A DNA stretch of 64,000 bases from Frigoribacterium endophyticum. GTDB lineage: Bacteria > Actinomycetota > Actinomycetes > Actinomycetales > Microbacteriaceae. The stretch's first letter is position 1. Every line of letters begins with the position of its first letter. The position numbers were made by a program, and so were the translations under genes. Below, piece by piece: positions 36,086 to 46,646 of this stretch. The DNA lies in the NCBI RefSeq assembly GCF_011759585.1, contig NZ_JAAOYV010000004.1, positions 1 through 64,000 on the forward strand. Reading direction: 5' to 3'. Under the pieces are notes generated by a model. It made no database searches. It worked only from the letters and a program-made list of their open reading frames with translations, and was not told the DNA's origin.

Positions 36086-39000
36086 GTGCACCTCCTCTCC
36101 GTCTTCAGCCTGCGCAACCGCGCCCTGATCGCCCTCGTCACCATCGTGGTCGCGGTCTTCGGCGGCATCGCCCTGACGAGCCTCAAGCAGGAGCTCGCGC
36201 CGAGCGTGCAGTTCCCCCAGATCGCGATCGTCAGCTCGTACCCCGGTGCGACCCCCGAGGTCGTCAACGACGACGTGTCGACGCCGATCGAGCAGGCGGT
36301 GCAGATCATCCCCGGGCTCGAGGGCACGACGGCCACGTCGAGCACCTCGCAGAGCACGGTGTCGGCCGAGTTCACCTACGGCACCGACCTGAACTCCGCC
36401 GAGCAGAAGATCCAGTCGGCGATCAACCGGCTCTCGCTGCCCGACTCGGTCGACACGCAGGTCGTCACGGGCAGCCTCGACGACCTCCCGGTGATCCAGA
36501 TCGCCGTGACCGGCTACGACCAGGCCGACGCGCAGACCCTCGTCGACCGCCTCACGACCACGACCGTGCCCGACCTGCAGAAGCTCGACGGCGTGCGCGA
36601 GGCGTCGATCTACGGCGACGCGGGCCAGCGCGTCACGATCACGCCCGACCAGACGGCGCTCGCCGCGGCGGGCCTCACCGCCCAGGCCTTCCAGGACGCC
36701 CTCGACGCGAACGGCACGCTGATCCCCGGCGGCACGATCACCGAGAACGGCCAGACCCTGTCGATCCAGGCCGGCGAGCGCATCACGAGCACCGACCAGA
36801 TCGCGGCCCTGCCGCTGCTCGGCGGGTCGGGCACCTCGCTCGTCACGATCGGCGACGTCGCCGACGTGCAGCTGACCAGCGCGCCCGTCACCTCGATCAG
36901 CCGGGTCAACGGGCAGGACGCCCTCACCGTGGCGGTCACGAAGACCCTCGACGCGAACACCGTCGACGTCTCCGAGATCGTCCGCGACGCCATCCCGGGC
37001 CTCGCCACCGACCTCGGCGACGGCGTCGAGCTGACCGTCGTCTTCGACCAGGCGCCCTTCATCCAGCAGTCGATCGACAGCCTCGCGACCGAGGGCCTGC
37101 TCGGCCTCGCGTTCGCGGTCGTCGTCATCCTCGTCTTCCTGCTCTCGGTGCGGTCGACCATCGTCACCGCGATCAGCATCCCGACCAGCGTGCTGATCAC
37201 GTTCATCGGGCTGCAGGCGGCGGGCTACACGCTCAACATCCTCACGCTCGGGGCGCTGACGATCGCCATCGGCCGCGTCGTCGACGACTCGATCGTCGTG
37301 ATCGAGAACATCAAGCGGCACCTGACGGCGGGCACGGACCGGCTGCAGGCCATCTCGGTGGGCGTCCGCGAGGTCGCCGGCGCCATCACGGCGTCGACCG
37401 TCACGACCGTCGTGGTGTTCCTGCCGCTGGCGTTCGTCGGCAACATCACGGGCGAGCTGTTCCGGCCGTTCGCGCTGACGGTGACGATCGCCCTGATCGC
37501 CTCGCTGTTCGTGGCGCTGACGATCGTGCCTGTGCTGGCGTACTGGTTCCTGCGGGCGCCGAAGGCGCACAAGCACGCCGGCGGGGCGGGTGCGGGTGCG
37601 GGTGCGGGTGCTGGTGACGGCGTCGGCGCGGAGGCGCGGGTCGGCTCGCGGGAGCCGCTCACCACGGCCGCCTCCGACCCCACCGACCCGACGCCGCTCG
37701 ATCGTCTGCGTCGCGTCTACGTGCCGGTGCTGCGCGGGACGCTGCGCCGCCCCGCCGTGACCCTCGTCGCGGCGCTGCTCGTGCTCGCGGGGACGGGCGC
37801 CGTCATCCCCCTGATGAAGACGAACTTCCTCGGGTCGAGCGGGCAGAACACCTTCACGGTGACGCAGACCCTCGCCCCGGCGTCGAGCCTCGACACCCTC
37901 TCGACCGCGGCGACGCGGGTCGAGGACGTGCTCGAGGGCGTCGACGGCATCGACACCGTCCAGCTGACCATCGGCTCGAGCGGCACCTCGATCGCGAGCT
38001 TCTTCGGCGGCAGCGGCGACAGCACGGTGACGTACTCGATCACGACCGACGAGGACGCCGACCAGGAGGCCCTCCAGGCCGACGTCCGCTCGCAGCTCGA
38101 CGGCGTCAGCGACGCGGGCACGATCGAGCTGGCGGCCTCGAGCGGCTTCGGCACGGACAACGACATCACCGTCGACGTCTCGGCGCCCGACCCCGACACC
38201 CTGCAGACCGCGACCGACGCCGTGCTGGCCGAGGTGCAGGACCTCCCCGGCACCGCGGAGGCGAGCTCGAACCTGCAGTCGGCCCAGCCGATCATCGGCG
38301 TCACCGTCGACCGCGACGCGGCGGCCCGGATCGGCCTCAGCGAGGTCGCCGTCGGCGGCATCGTCTCGCAGGCCGTGCAGGCGTTCCGCGTCGGCTCGGT
38401 CGAGATCGACGACAGCTCGGTCGACGTCTACACGCTCGACCCGACGCCGCCGGCGACGCTCGACGACCTCCGGGCGATCCAGCTGCCGAGCCCCACGGGC
38501 CCCGTCCGTCTCGACTCGGTCGCGACGGTCGACCAGAGCACCGGGCCGACCTCGGTGACGACGAAGGACGCCGTCCGCACCGCGACGGTCACCATCACCC
38601 CCTCGGGCGACGACCTGTCGAGCGCGGGCACCGAGGTCTCCGACGCGCTCGCCGACGTCTCGCTGCCGGCCGGCGCCGACGCGGTGGTCGGCGGGGCGAC
38701 GGCCGACCAGGCCAACGCCTTCTCGCAGCTCGGCCTCGCGGTGCTCATCGCGATCCTGATCGTCTACATCGTCATGGTGGCGACCTTCCGCAGCCTGCTG
38801 CAGCCGCTCCTCCTGCTGGTGTCGATCCCGTTCGCGGCCACCGGGGCGATCCTGCTGCAGCTGGCCTCGGGCATCCCGCTCGGCGTCGCGTCGCTGATCG
38901 GCGTGCTGATGCTGGTGGGCATCGTGGTGACGAACGCGATCGTGCTGATCGACCTCGTCAACCAGTACCGCGAGAAGGGGCTCCGGGTGCGCGAGGCGCT

Positions 39001-39355
39001 GCTCGAGGGGGCGTCGCGACGTCTGCGGCCCATCCTCATGACGGCGACCGCGACGATCTTCGCCCTGACCCCGATGGCGCTCGGCATCACCGGGCACGGC
39101 GGGTTCATCTCGCAGCCGCTCGCGATCGTCGTCATCGGCGGGCTGGTGTCGTCGACGGTGCTGACGCTCGTCGTGCTGCCGGTCATGTACTACCTCTACG
39201 AGCGGGTCGGCGAGCGTCGGGCCGACCGGGCGGCGGAGGGCGCCGCGGGTGCTGGGGGTGCCGGGGGCGCCGGGGGCGCCGGGGGTGCCGGGGGCGCCGG
39301 GGGCGCCGGGGGTGCCTCGGGCGACCGCGAGGCTGCGGGGGCGTCGCCGGCGTAG
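36086..39355 (+). CDS. RND-superfamily efflux transporter (AcrB/HAE1-like)
   Basis: A 1089-residue membrane transporter with two repeated halves, each a helix, a large extracytoplasmic loop and a helix bundle. The paired Asp of the proton relay lies in GRVVDDSIVVIENIKRHL. The GTG at 36086 has GGGAG 5 nt upstream. No membrane-fusion or outer-membrane partner is encoded nearby, as expected for a Gram-positive SwrC-like pump. A Gly/Ala-rich insert (GAGAGAGAGDG) separates the halves, and the C-terminus ends in about eight GGA repeats encoded by GGCGCCGGG-type tandem copies (39247-39320). The substrate is unknown. Confidence 0.92.
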   Translation: MHLLSVFSLRNRALIALVTIVVAVFGGIALTSLKQELAPSVQFPQIAIVSSYPGATPEVVNDDVSTPIEQAVQIIPGLEGTTATSSTSQSTVSAEFTYGTDLNSAEQKIQSAINRLSLPDSVDTQVVTGSLDDLPVIQIAVTGYDQADAQTLVDRLTTTTVPDLQKLDGVREASIYGDAGQRVTITPDQTALAAAGLTAQAFQDALDANGTLIPGGTITENGQTLSIQAGERITSTDQIAALPLLGGSGTSLVTIGDVADVQLTSAPVTSISRVNGQDALTVAVTKTLDANTVDVSEIVRDAIPGLATDLGDGVELTVVFDQAPFIQQSIDSLATEGLLGLAFAVVVILVFLLSVRSTIVTAISIPTSVLITFIGLQAAGYTLNILTLGALTIAIGRVVDDSIVVIENIKRHLTAGTDRLQAISVGVREVAGAITASTVTTVVVFLPLAFVGNITGELFRPFALTVTIALIASLFVALTIVPVLAYWFLRAPKAHKHAGGAGAGAGAGAGDGVGAEARVGSREPLTTAASDPTDPTPLDRLRRVYVPVLRGTLRRPAVTLVAALLVLAGTGAVIPLMKTNFLGSSGQNTFTVTQTLAPASSLDTLSTAATRVEDVLEGVDGIDTVQLTIGSSGTSIASFFGGSGDSTVTYSITTDEDADQEALQADVRSQLDGVSDAGTIELAASSGFGTDNDITVDVSAPDPDTLQTATDAVLAEVQDLPGTAEASSNLQSAQPIIGVTVDRDAAARIGLSEVAVGGIVSQAVQAFRVGSVEIDDSSVDVYTLDPTPPATLDDLRAIQLPSPTGPVRLDSVATVDQSTGPTSVTTKDAVRTATVTITPSGDDLSSAGTEVSDALADVSLPAGADAVVGGATADQANAFSQLGLAVLIAILIVYIVMVATFRSLLQPLLLLVSIPFAATGAILLQLASGIPLGVASLIGVLMLVGIVVTNAIVLIDLVNQYREKGLRVREALLEGASRRLRPILMTATATIFALTPMALGITGHGGFISQPLAIVVIGGLVSSTVLTLVVLPVMYYLYERVGERRADRAAEGAAGAGGAGGAGGAGGAGGAGGAGGASGDREAAGASPA

Positions 39356-39559
39356 CTGGTCGCTCGACGTGCCGAGGGCGCCGTGTCACCGCGAGGTGGG
39401 CGGCGCCCTTCGTCGCGCGGGGGCGTACGGGGGATGCGCGCCGCGCCCTGAGTCGCGCTCGGAATGCGAGAGGGATCTGGTCGGGGCGGGCGGTGTCGTG
39501 CGGCTGTGGCGGCCGTGCAGGTCGGATCACTCTCAGATTCGGAGGGGGCCGAGGTCGGG

Positions 39560-39644
39560 CTGCAGAACCCGACCGTCGGGGCTGTAGTAGTGGGAGATCC
39601 GGGTACCAGGGGCCGTGGTGGGTGCGGATGGTCGGCTTGTGCAG
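39560..39644. repeat. Inverted-end repeat element, copy 3
   Basis: The left end CTGCAGAACCCGACCGT and right end GGTCGGCTTGTGCAG flank a core with GATCCGGGTACCAGG. It lies in tandem unit 1. Confidence 0.75.
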
Positions 39645-39795
39645 CGGTGTCGGTGCGCGGAGCGCTGGGGAGGGCCGCGCGGCTGGCCGCGCTCGGAATG
39701 CGAGGGAGATCTGGTCGGTGCGGGCGGCGGCGCGCGGCTGCGGAGGCCGTGCGGGGCGGATCACTCGCAAATTCGGAGGGGGTGCCACTGTCGTG

Positions 39796-39880
39796 CTGCA
39801 GAACCCGACCGTCGAGGCTGTAGTAGTGGAAGATCCGGGTACCAGGGGCCGTGGCGGGTGCGGATGGTCGGGTTGTGCAG
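39796..39880. repeat. Inverted-end repeat element, copy 4
   Basis: The ends CTGCAGAACCCGACCGT and GGTCGGGTTGTGCAG flank the same core as copy 3. It lies in tandem unit 2. Confidence 0.75.
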
Positions 39881-40195
39881 CGGTGTCAGTGCGCGAAGCG
39901 CTGGGCAGGGCCGCGCGGCTGGCCGCGCTCGGAATGCGGGAGGGATCTGGTCGGGGCGGGCGGCGGCGTGCGGCTGTGGCGGCTGCTCGGGTCGTATCGC
40001 TCTCGAATTTGAGAGTGCGGCGGGGTGACGGGGGCCTGAGGTGACGGTGTCGGCGCGCGGAGCGCTGGGCAGGGCCGCGCGGCTGGCCGCGCTCGGAATG
40101 CGGGAGGGATCTGGTCGGGGCGGGCGGCGGCGTGCGGCTGCGACGGCCGTGCAGGTCGGATCACTCTCAAATTCGGAGGGGGTGCCGTGGTCGGG

Positions 40196-40280
40196 CTGCA
40201 GAACCCGACCGTGGGGGCTGTAGTAGTGGGATATCCGGGTACCAGGGGGCGCGGCGCGGGCGGATGGTCGGCATGTGCAA
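40196..40280. repeat. Inverted-end repeat element, copy 5
   Basis: The ends CTGCAGAACCCGACCGT and GGTCGGCATGTGCA flank a core with TATCCGGGTACCAGG. It lies in tandem unit 4. Its right end matches the stand-alone copies 1 and 2 best, linking the array to them. Confidence 0.75.
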
Positions 40281-40537
40281 CAGGGGGCTCGGGAGGCGGG
40301 GGTTCCGCGGGCGGGAGGCGTCGGGTACCGTAGGTGGGTCGGCTCAAGACACCGCGCCTGTGGCGCGAACCGATCGGGCGCTGAGCACAGCGACGATCAC
40401 GCATAGAGGGTTTGTCAGTCTTGTGGGCCGGATTCTCGACGGATGTCGTCGAGATGAATTCACGAACGTGAACGGTCCTGGCCAAAGGCTGCCCGGGTAT
40501 CACCTCGCGTCACCGCGCAAGCCCGGAGAGAACCACC

Positions 40538-42577
<2,040 letters not shown>

Positions 42578-42601
42578 CGGCCCCGCAGCACCACGGCACC
42601 C

Positions 42602-42635
42602 GACGGGCGCTCACCTCACGAGGTGGGCGCCCGTC
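42602..42635 (+). terminator. Helicase terminator
   Basis: A 16-bp stem (42602-42617 with 42620-42635, arm GACGGGCGCTCACCTC) with one G-T wobble and a 2-nt gap begins 25 bp after the helicase stop codon. Confidence 0.7.
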
Positions 42636-42723
42636 GTCGCGTGCGGGGGGCCCGAGGGAGGCGCGGGTCGGCCCGCCCGCACCGCCCGCGTCACGGAGGC
42701 AGGACCGCCCCTAGGCTCGCGAG

Positions 42724-43416
42724 GTGCCCCCGACCCGTGAACGCCCCGGCCTGGTGCCGGTGCTCGTCCACGACCGCCGGCGCTGGTACGTCGTCGACCC
42801 CGCGCTGACGCCCGACGCGGCCGCCGACGCCGTCGCCGAGCTGCGCCGGTCGGCGGCCCCGACGAACGTCGGGCGCGGGCGGCGCGTGCTGCGGTGGGCG
42901 CCGCTGGTGCTGTTCGTCGTCACCACGGCGACCGGGGGCGCGGGCGTCGCGGCAGGCGTGGAGGCGCTGCCCCTCACGGAGGGGTTCGGCGCGATGAGCA
43001 TCGCCGTCGTCGGCGTCCTCGCCGTCCTCGTCGGCGCGATCGCCCTGGCGTTCAGCGTCAGCGACCGTCTCGCGCCCGATCTCGTCGGCCCCGCTCCCTC
43101 GGCACAGGTCGTCCCGGTGCCGCGTCACGTGCTCTCGTGGCTGCGCGACGACACCCCGGCCGAGGCGGTCTGGCGCGTCACCGCGGCCGTGGGGCTCGTC
43201 GAGGAGCTCCGTGGCGCGAGGTGGGCAGTCGCTGACGCCGACGGACAGGAGCGCGAGGACGGCCGGGGCGACGAGGGCCCGGGCGGCGAGGCAGTCGCCC
43301 GCCGGGCCGTGGCCGTGCTGGTCGCCGCCGAGGCGACCGCGGTGGACGAACTCAGGGCCGTCGCGGCCGCGACCGGCTACGTTCCGTCTCGCCGGCACTC
43401 CGAGGTGGACCGATGA
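42724..43416 (+). CDS. Hypothetical membrane protein, two helices
   Basis: A 230-residue protein of unrecognised family with two hydrophobic segments near residues 57-80 and 91-111, a short cytoplasmic head that includes RRWYVVDPALTPDAAADAV, and an acidic tail. The GTG at 42724 follows a TAGGCT box (42712-42717) by 6 nt, so it is probably leaderless. It overlaps the next gene by 4 nt (ATGA), and the two share general layout (head, two helices, alpha-helical tail), so they may be a diverged duplicated pair. Confidence 0.65.
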   Translation: MPPTRERPGLVPVLVHDRRRWYVVDPALTPDAAADAVAELRRSAAPTNVGRGRRVLRWAPLVLFVVTTATGGAGVAAGVEALPLTEGFGAMSIAVVGVLAVLVGAIALAFSVSDRLAPDLVGPAPSAQVVPVPRHVLSWLRDDTPAEAVWRVTAAVGLVEELRGARWAVADADGQEREDGRGDEGPGGEAVARRAVAVLVAAEATAVDELRAVAAATGYVPSRRHSEVDR

Positions 43417-44066
43417 CGGCGTTCGTGAGCATCCCTGGTGACGACGAGGGGTCATGCTGGTTCGTCGCAGCCCCGGGGGTGCCCACGGCCGCGGTGGAAC
43501 GGGAGCTCCGACGTCGGGGCTGGGCCGCCGAGCCCACCCGGTGGTCGACGCGGTGGCTGTACGCCGCAGCGACGATCGCCGGGGCCGTCATCGGCGTCGC
43601 GGTGACCCGCGAGGTGGGTCACCTGCACGAGTGGGCGTCGCTCGCGGCCGGTGCCGTCCTCGGAGCCGCGGTCGGAGGGGGGCTCGCCGCCGTCGCCCAG
43701 GACGTCGTCCCCGGGCCGCGTCGTGATCCGGCGGCCCTGCGCCGGACCGTCCGCGACGCCCTCGACGGTGACGGCGTCGTCACCGTCCCCGTCGAGTTCC
43801 GCACCTGGGCCGAGCAGCACGACCCGCCCGTGCCGCACGACGACCTCGCCGAGCTCGCCCGGCGGCTCTCCGACACGGAGGACGCCGCCGACGAGCTCGA
43901 CCTGTGGCGGCTGGTCGTGCACGCCGACACCTCGCCCCGCGCCTTCGCCCTGGTCGACCCGCTCTACCTCGAGCACCACGCGACGGCCCGGGCGCAGCTC
44001 GACGAGGTGGCCGACCGCCTGGGCTTCACGGTGCCGGCGAGGTGCGTGCCGCACTCCCTGCGCTGA
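43413..44066 (+). CDS. Hypothetical membrane protein, partner of the upstream gene
   Basis: A 217-residue protein with two helices (about 49-66 and 76-95), a soluble head that includes CWFVAAPGVPTAAVERELRRRGW, and a long acidic helical tail. The head recalls the head of the upstream gene (both have a strand followed by an alpha-helix rich in Ala/Arg). The ATG overlaps the upstream stop by 4 nt. No family is recognised. The pair may form a membrane complex; this is inference from coupling only. Confidence 0.65.
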   Translation: MTAFVSIPGDDEGSCWFVAAPGVPTAAVERELRRRGWAAEPTRWSTRWLYAAATIAGAVIGVAVTREVGHLHEWASLAAGAVLGAAVGGGLAAVAQDVVPGPRRDPAALRRTVRDALDGDGVVTVPVEFRTWAEQHDPPVPHDDLAELARRLSDTEDAADELDLWRLVVHADTSPRAFALVDPLYLEHHATARAQLDEVADRLGFTVPARCVPHSLR

Positions 44067-44143
44067 TCGAGGGGCGGGCACTGCCGGCCGCAGGCTGTGC
44101 TGGCCGCCGACCCGCGCCTCCCCGGGTCGACGGGGTGGCCGGG

Positions 44144-44650
44144 CTAGCGGCGGTCGAGCAGCCCGCGCACGAACGACGCCTGGCCGAGGTGCTGCTGGCA
44201 GTCGCCGAGGATGCTCACGAGCCGCGCCCCCGCCGTGACCGGCGGGTCCCACTGCTCGTCGACAACGTCGTCCCAGGAGGCGGCGTCCAGGTCGTCGAGG
44301 TAGCCGCGGGTGCGCAGGGTGACCGCCTCGAGGTAGGCCACGAGCAGGTCGCCCTCGACCCGCACCGAGGCGACGTCGGCGGGCGACATGCCGTAGCCCA
44401 TCTCGGCGGGGGAGAAGGGCAGGCCGAACGCCCCGACCCAGCCGTCGACCGACCACACCTCGTCGCTGCCCGCGAGGTCGGCGACCTGCACGTCTTGACC
44501 GCGCGCGGTGTGCCAGACGAGCCAGGCGATCGTGTTGGCCTCGGGGTCGGCCCGCCAGGCGAGGTCGTCGACCGAGAGGCCGTCGACGGCCGAGCGGGCG
44601 ATGGCGGGCAGGCGCGAGAAGGCGTCGATGAGCACGTCGGAGGGAGTCAT
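44144..44650 (-). CDS. DinB-like / DUF664-type protein
   Basis: A 168-residue four-helix protein of the DinB/YfiT superfamily. The metal-type histidines lie in WLVWHTARGQD and DCQQHLGQASF, and WRADPEANTIAW is typical of the DUF664 and mycothiol-dependent branch. In actinobacteria, relatives are thiol-dependent transferases or isomerases; the substrate here is unknown. A TAGGGT box (44657-44662) ends 6 nt before the ATG, suggesting a leaderless mRNA. Confidence 0.82.
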   Translation of the reverse strand: MTPSDVLIDAFSRLPAIARSAVDGLSVDDLAWRADPEANTIAWLVWHTARGQDVQVADLAGSDEVWSVDGWVGAFGLPFSPAEMGYGMSPADVASVRVEGDLLVAYLEAVTLRTRGYLDDLDAASWDDVVDEQWDPPVTAGARLVSILGDCQQHLGQASFVRGLLDRR

Positions 44651-44715
44651 CGCGCCACCCTACGACCGGCTGCGCGGGAGGGTCTGGCCGCGAGGAGCGC
44701 CGACCGGGGGCGGAG

Positions 44716-45273
44716 CTAGTCCAACGATGCCGGAGCCTGCGCCGACCCCTCGGCCGCACCGGCAGCCAGGGCGGCCAGGTCGGCGTCCGCCTGCGCGGCC
44801 GACCGGACGAGGGAGTCGCCGATCGCGCGCATCGCCGCGGCCAGGAAGTCGAGGTGGTGCGGATCGACCGCGTCGCGGAACGCCCCGCGGTAGAACTCGT
44901 CGATCTCGTCGATGGCCTTGCGGCCCGCCGGGGCCAGCTCGAGCACGACGCTGCGCCGGTCGGTGGGGTGCGGGGCGCGGTGCACGAAGCCGGCGGCGCC
45001 GAGCCGGTCGATCAGGCTGGTGGTGGCGCCCGTCGACAGCTCGAGCGCCTCGGCGGTGGCCTTGGGCGTCGAGGCGGCGTTCTCGCCGACGAAGCGGAGG
45101 CAGCGCAGGTCGCTCGTGCCGATGCCGTAGTAGGTCGCGACGAGGCGCTCCACGCGCTCGTTCTCCTTCTGCAGGGCACGGAACGCGTCGAGGACGCCCG
45201 ACACGTCGAGCAGCCCGTCGTCGTGGAGGGGAGGCGCGGCGCCGGCGGGCGGCTGGGGGGAGACGTCGGTCAT
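44716..45273 (-). CDS. MarR-family transcriptional regulator
   Basis: A 185-residue winged-helix regulator. The DNA-binding region STPKATAEALELSTGATTSLIDRLGAAGFVHRAPHPTDRRSV contains the recognition helix and the DRRS wing tip. The ATG has GGAG 9 nt upstream. A TATGCT -10 box (minus strand, 45398-45403) with a palindrome occupying exactly the next 17 bp suggests autorepression. Two more copies of that palindrome lie toward the divergent TasA-like gene, so the regulator may control that surface system. Confidence 0.9.
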   Translation of the reverse strand: MTDVSPQPPAGAAPPLHDDGLLDVSGVLDAFRALQKENERVERLVATYYGIGTSDLRCLRFVGENAASTPKATAEALELSTGATTSLIDRLGAAGFVHRAPHPTDRRSVVLELAPAGRKAIDEIDEFYRGAFRDAVDPHHLDFLAAAMRAIGDSLVRSAAQADADLAALAAGAAEGSAQAPASLD

Positions 45274-45599
45274 GGGGTGGGCTCCGGGGCCTCGGGGGCG
45301 GGTCGTGCGCGAGCGTGCGGGGCGACACGGTGCGGGGGGTCACGACGAGGGGCGAGGTCGACCCGCCGAGGGCGGGGAGCGAACTGCCTCGACGACGAGC
45401 ATAGCTCGGATGACGAGTAGTTCGCCCGTCGAGCCATGTCCCCTTGAGTGGGGGCATGCTTCGGCTTGCGTGCTACTCGGGTGACAAGTAACTTGATTGT
45501 CGTACCACTTGAGAGGCCAACCACTCGGATACCGAGCAAATTGTTCTCCGAGGCTCTCCCCCCAACTTCCCGTTCCACCCCAACCACCTGGAGCTCCCC
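45274..45599. promoter_or_regulatory. Divergent control region with three MarR-type boxes
   Basis: This 326-bp gap between marR-type and tasA-type genes is AT-richer than its surroundings. It has three related 17-bp sites: GCTCGGATGACGAGTAG (45404-45420), ACTCGGGTGACAAGTAA (45475-45491) and ACTCGGATACCGAGCAA (45523-45539), consensus RCTCG-N5-CRAG. The first site sits in the -10/-35 spacer of the MarR gene; the others are 61-125 bp upstream of the TasA-like start. The promoter of the TasA-like gene was not resolved. Confidence 0.6.
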
Positions 45600-46229
45600 A
45601 TGTCGCGTCCCACCCCCCGCATCGCCCGCCTCGCCGCCTGGATCGCCATCCCCGCCGCCCTCGTCGCCTCCGGCCTCGTCGTCTCGCAGGCCTCCTACTC
45701 GGCGTTCTCGTCGACCACGGCCAACCCGACCAGCAACTGGACCGCGGGCAGCGTCGCCCTCACCGACGACGACGGCGGCACCACGGCCGACGGCTCGACC
45801 GGCGCCGCGATGTTCCAGGCCACGAACCTCAAGCCCGGCTCGACCGGCTCCAAGTGCATCGCGGTCACCTCGACCGGCTCGCTCGCCTCGGCCGTCAAGC
45901 TCTACAGCAGCAGCTACTCGACCACCAAGGCCCTCGGCGACAACATCACGCTGAACATCACGCAGGGCACCGGCGGCGGCTTCGGCTCCTGCACCGGCTA
46001 CACGCCCGCCCAGGGCGCCGCGGGCGCCGTCTACTCCGGCACGGTCGCCGGCCTCAGCACCGCCGCCACCAACTACGGCAACGGCGTCGGCACCTGGGCG
46101 ACCGTCGGCGGCACGACCCCCGAGGTCCGCACCTACCAGGTGACCTACACGGTCAACGCCGCGGCGACCAACGCCCAGCAGGGCGGCACCGCCGCGATCG
46201 CCCTCACCTGGGAGGCGCAGAACAGCTAG
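45600..46229 (+). CDS. TasA/CalY-like exported protein with SipW-type signal
   Basis: A 209-residue secreted protein. Residues 1-30 form a signal peptide (basic start, then a hydrophobic helix to VVSQASYSAF). It runs into SSTTANPTSNWTAGSVALTDDD, which matches the SipW-processed pattern of TasA and camelysin (cleavage region, then an N...AG strand). The rest is Ser/Thr/Gly-rich and beta-like with two Cys. GGAG lies 6 nt before the ATG. Such proteins build surface fibres or biofilm matrix in Bacillus; that role here is inferred. A SipW-type peptidase is encoded 417 bp downstream. Confidence 0.8.
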   Translation: MSRPTPRIARLAAWIAIPAALVASGLVVSQASYSAFSSTTANPTSNWTAGSVALTDDDGGTTADGSTGAAMFQATNLKPGSTGSKCIAVTSTGSLASAVKLYSSSYSTTKALGDNITLNITQGTGGGFGSCTGYTPAQGAAGAVYSGTVAGLSTAATNYGNGVGTWATVGGTTPEVRTYQVTYTVNAAATNAQQGGTAAIALTWEAQNS

Positions 46230-46646
46230 TCGCCCGGCCGCCGGCCCCGACAGCCGGCGGCCCCGACCGCTGAGAGCTCCACCGACTCCCGTCGCCGCTC
46301 CTCCCCCCCCTGCGTCGCGACGGGCCCCACCTCGCCGCCCGCCCCGACCCCCCGCGGGGCGGACGGCGAGGACCTCCTCCGGCCCCCTGAGCCGGCCGGA
46401 GGAGCAGCAGCACCGCAGGACGCCCGATCGCCCGCGACGCCGCACCGCACGACAGCACCACTGCACCACCCGGCCCCCCACCTCGCCGGTCGCACGCCCA
46501 CCCCGAGCACCACCGCACCGCCCCCGACGCACCACCGCACCACCGCCCCGTCCGACCCGGAGCGCAGCACGACAGCAGCACCGCAGCACAGCACCGCAGC
46601 ACGACAGCACTCACCACGCACGCACCACGAGACCACGAGGCACGCC
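46230..46646. other. C-rich, G-poor gap upstream of the fused peptidase gene
   Basis: In the last 260 bp (about 46380-46640) the plus strand is very rich in C and A, with repeated GCACCACCGCACC-like runs and few Gs. Such unstructured C-rich RNA is typical of Rho loading (rut) sites. No gene and no clear hairpin terminator were found. It may attenuate transcription between the TasA-like and the peptidase genes. Confidence 0.55.

Larger units (their letters stand above)
39455..40300. repeat. Tandem array of ~235-bp units
   Basis: Units begin with GCGCTCGGAATGCG at 39455, 39689, 39925 and 40089, so the periods are 234, 236 and 164 bp. Each full unit carries, in order, an AATT-core motif (GGATCACTCTCAAATTCGG) and an ~84-bp inverted-end element. 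The third unit lacks the inverted-end element, which explains its shorter length. Junctions share GGGCCGCGCGGCTGGCC. The array looks like local amplification of a composite intergenic element. Confidence 0.9.
39356..40537. other. 1.2-kb intergenic gap: repeat array plus helicase leader
   Basis: From 39455 to about 40300 it is filled by four head-to-tail copies of a ~235-bp unit. The remaining 240 bp up to the DEAD-box ATG is repeat-free and probably holds the helicase promoter and a long 5' leader. ORFs run through the repeats on both strands but they lack ribosome-binding sites and only reflect GC-rich repetition. Confidence 0.75.

Noticed and set aside
36050-39097. A 1015-codon open frame antisense to the RND transporter
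   Set aside because: It is wholly opposite a recognisable transporter, has an extreme Arg/Asp/Val composition and no ribosome-binding site.
36086-39355. Tripartite drug-efflux operon
   Set aside because: No membrane-fusion or outer-membrane partner gene is present, and the organism looks Gram-positive.
39455-40300. CRISPR-like array or repeat-protein genes
   Set aside because: The units are ~235 bp with no unique spacers and no cas genes nearby. Frames through the array lack start signals and only mirror the repeats.
22954-40300. Insertion sequences as the source of the repeats
   Set aside because: No transposase or RAYT-like gene was seen anywhere in the window. The elements are short and non-coding, so at most they are non-autonomous.
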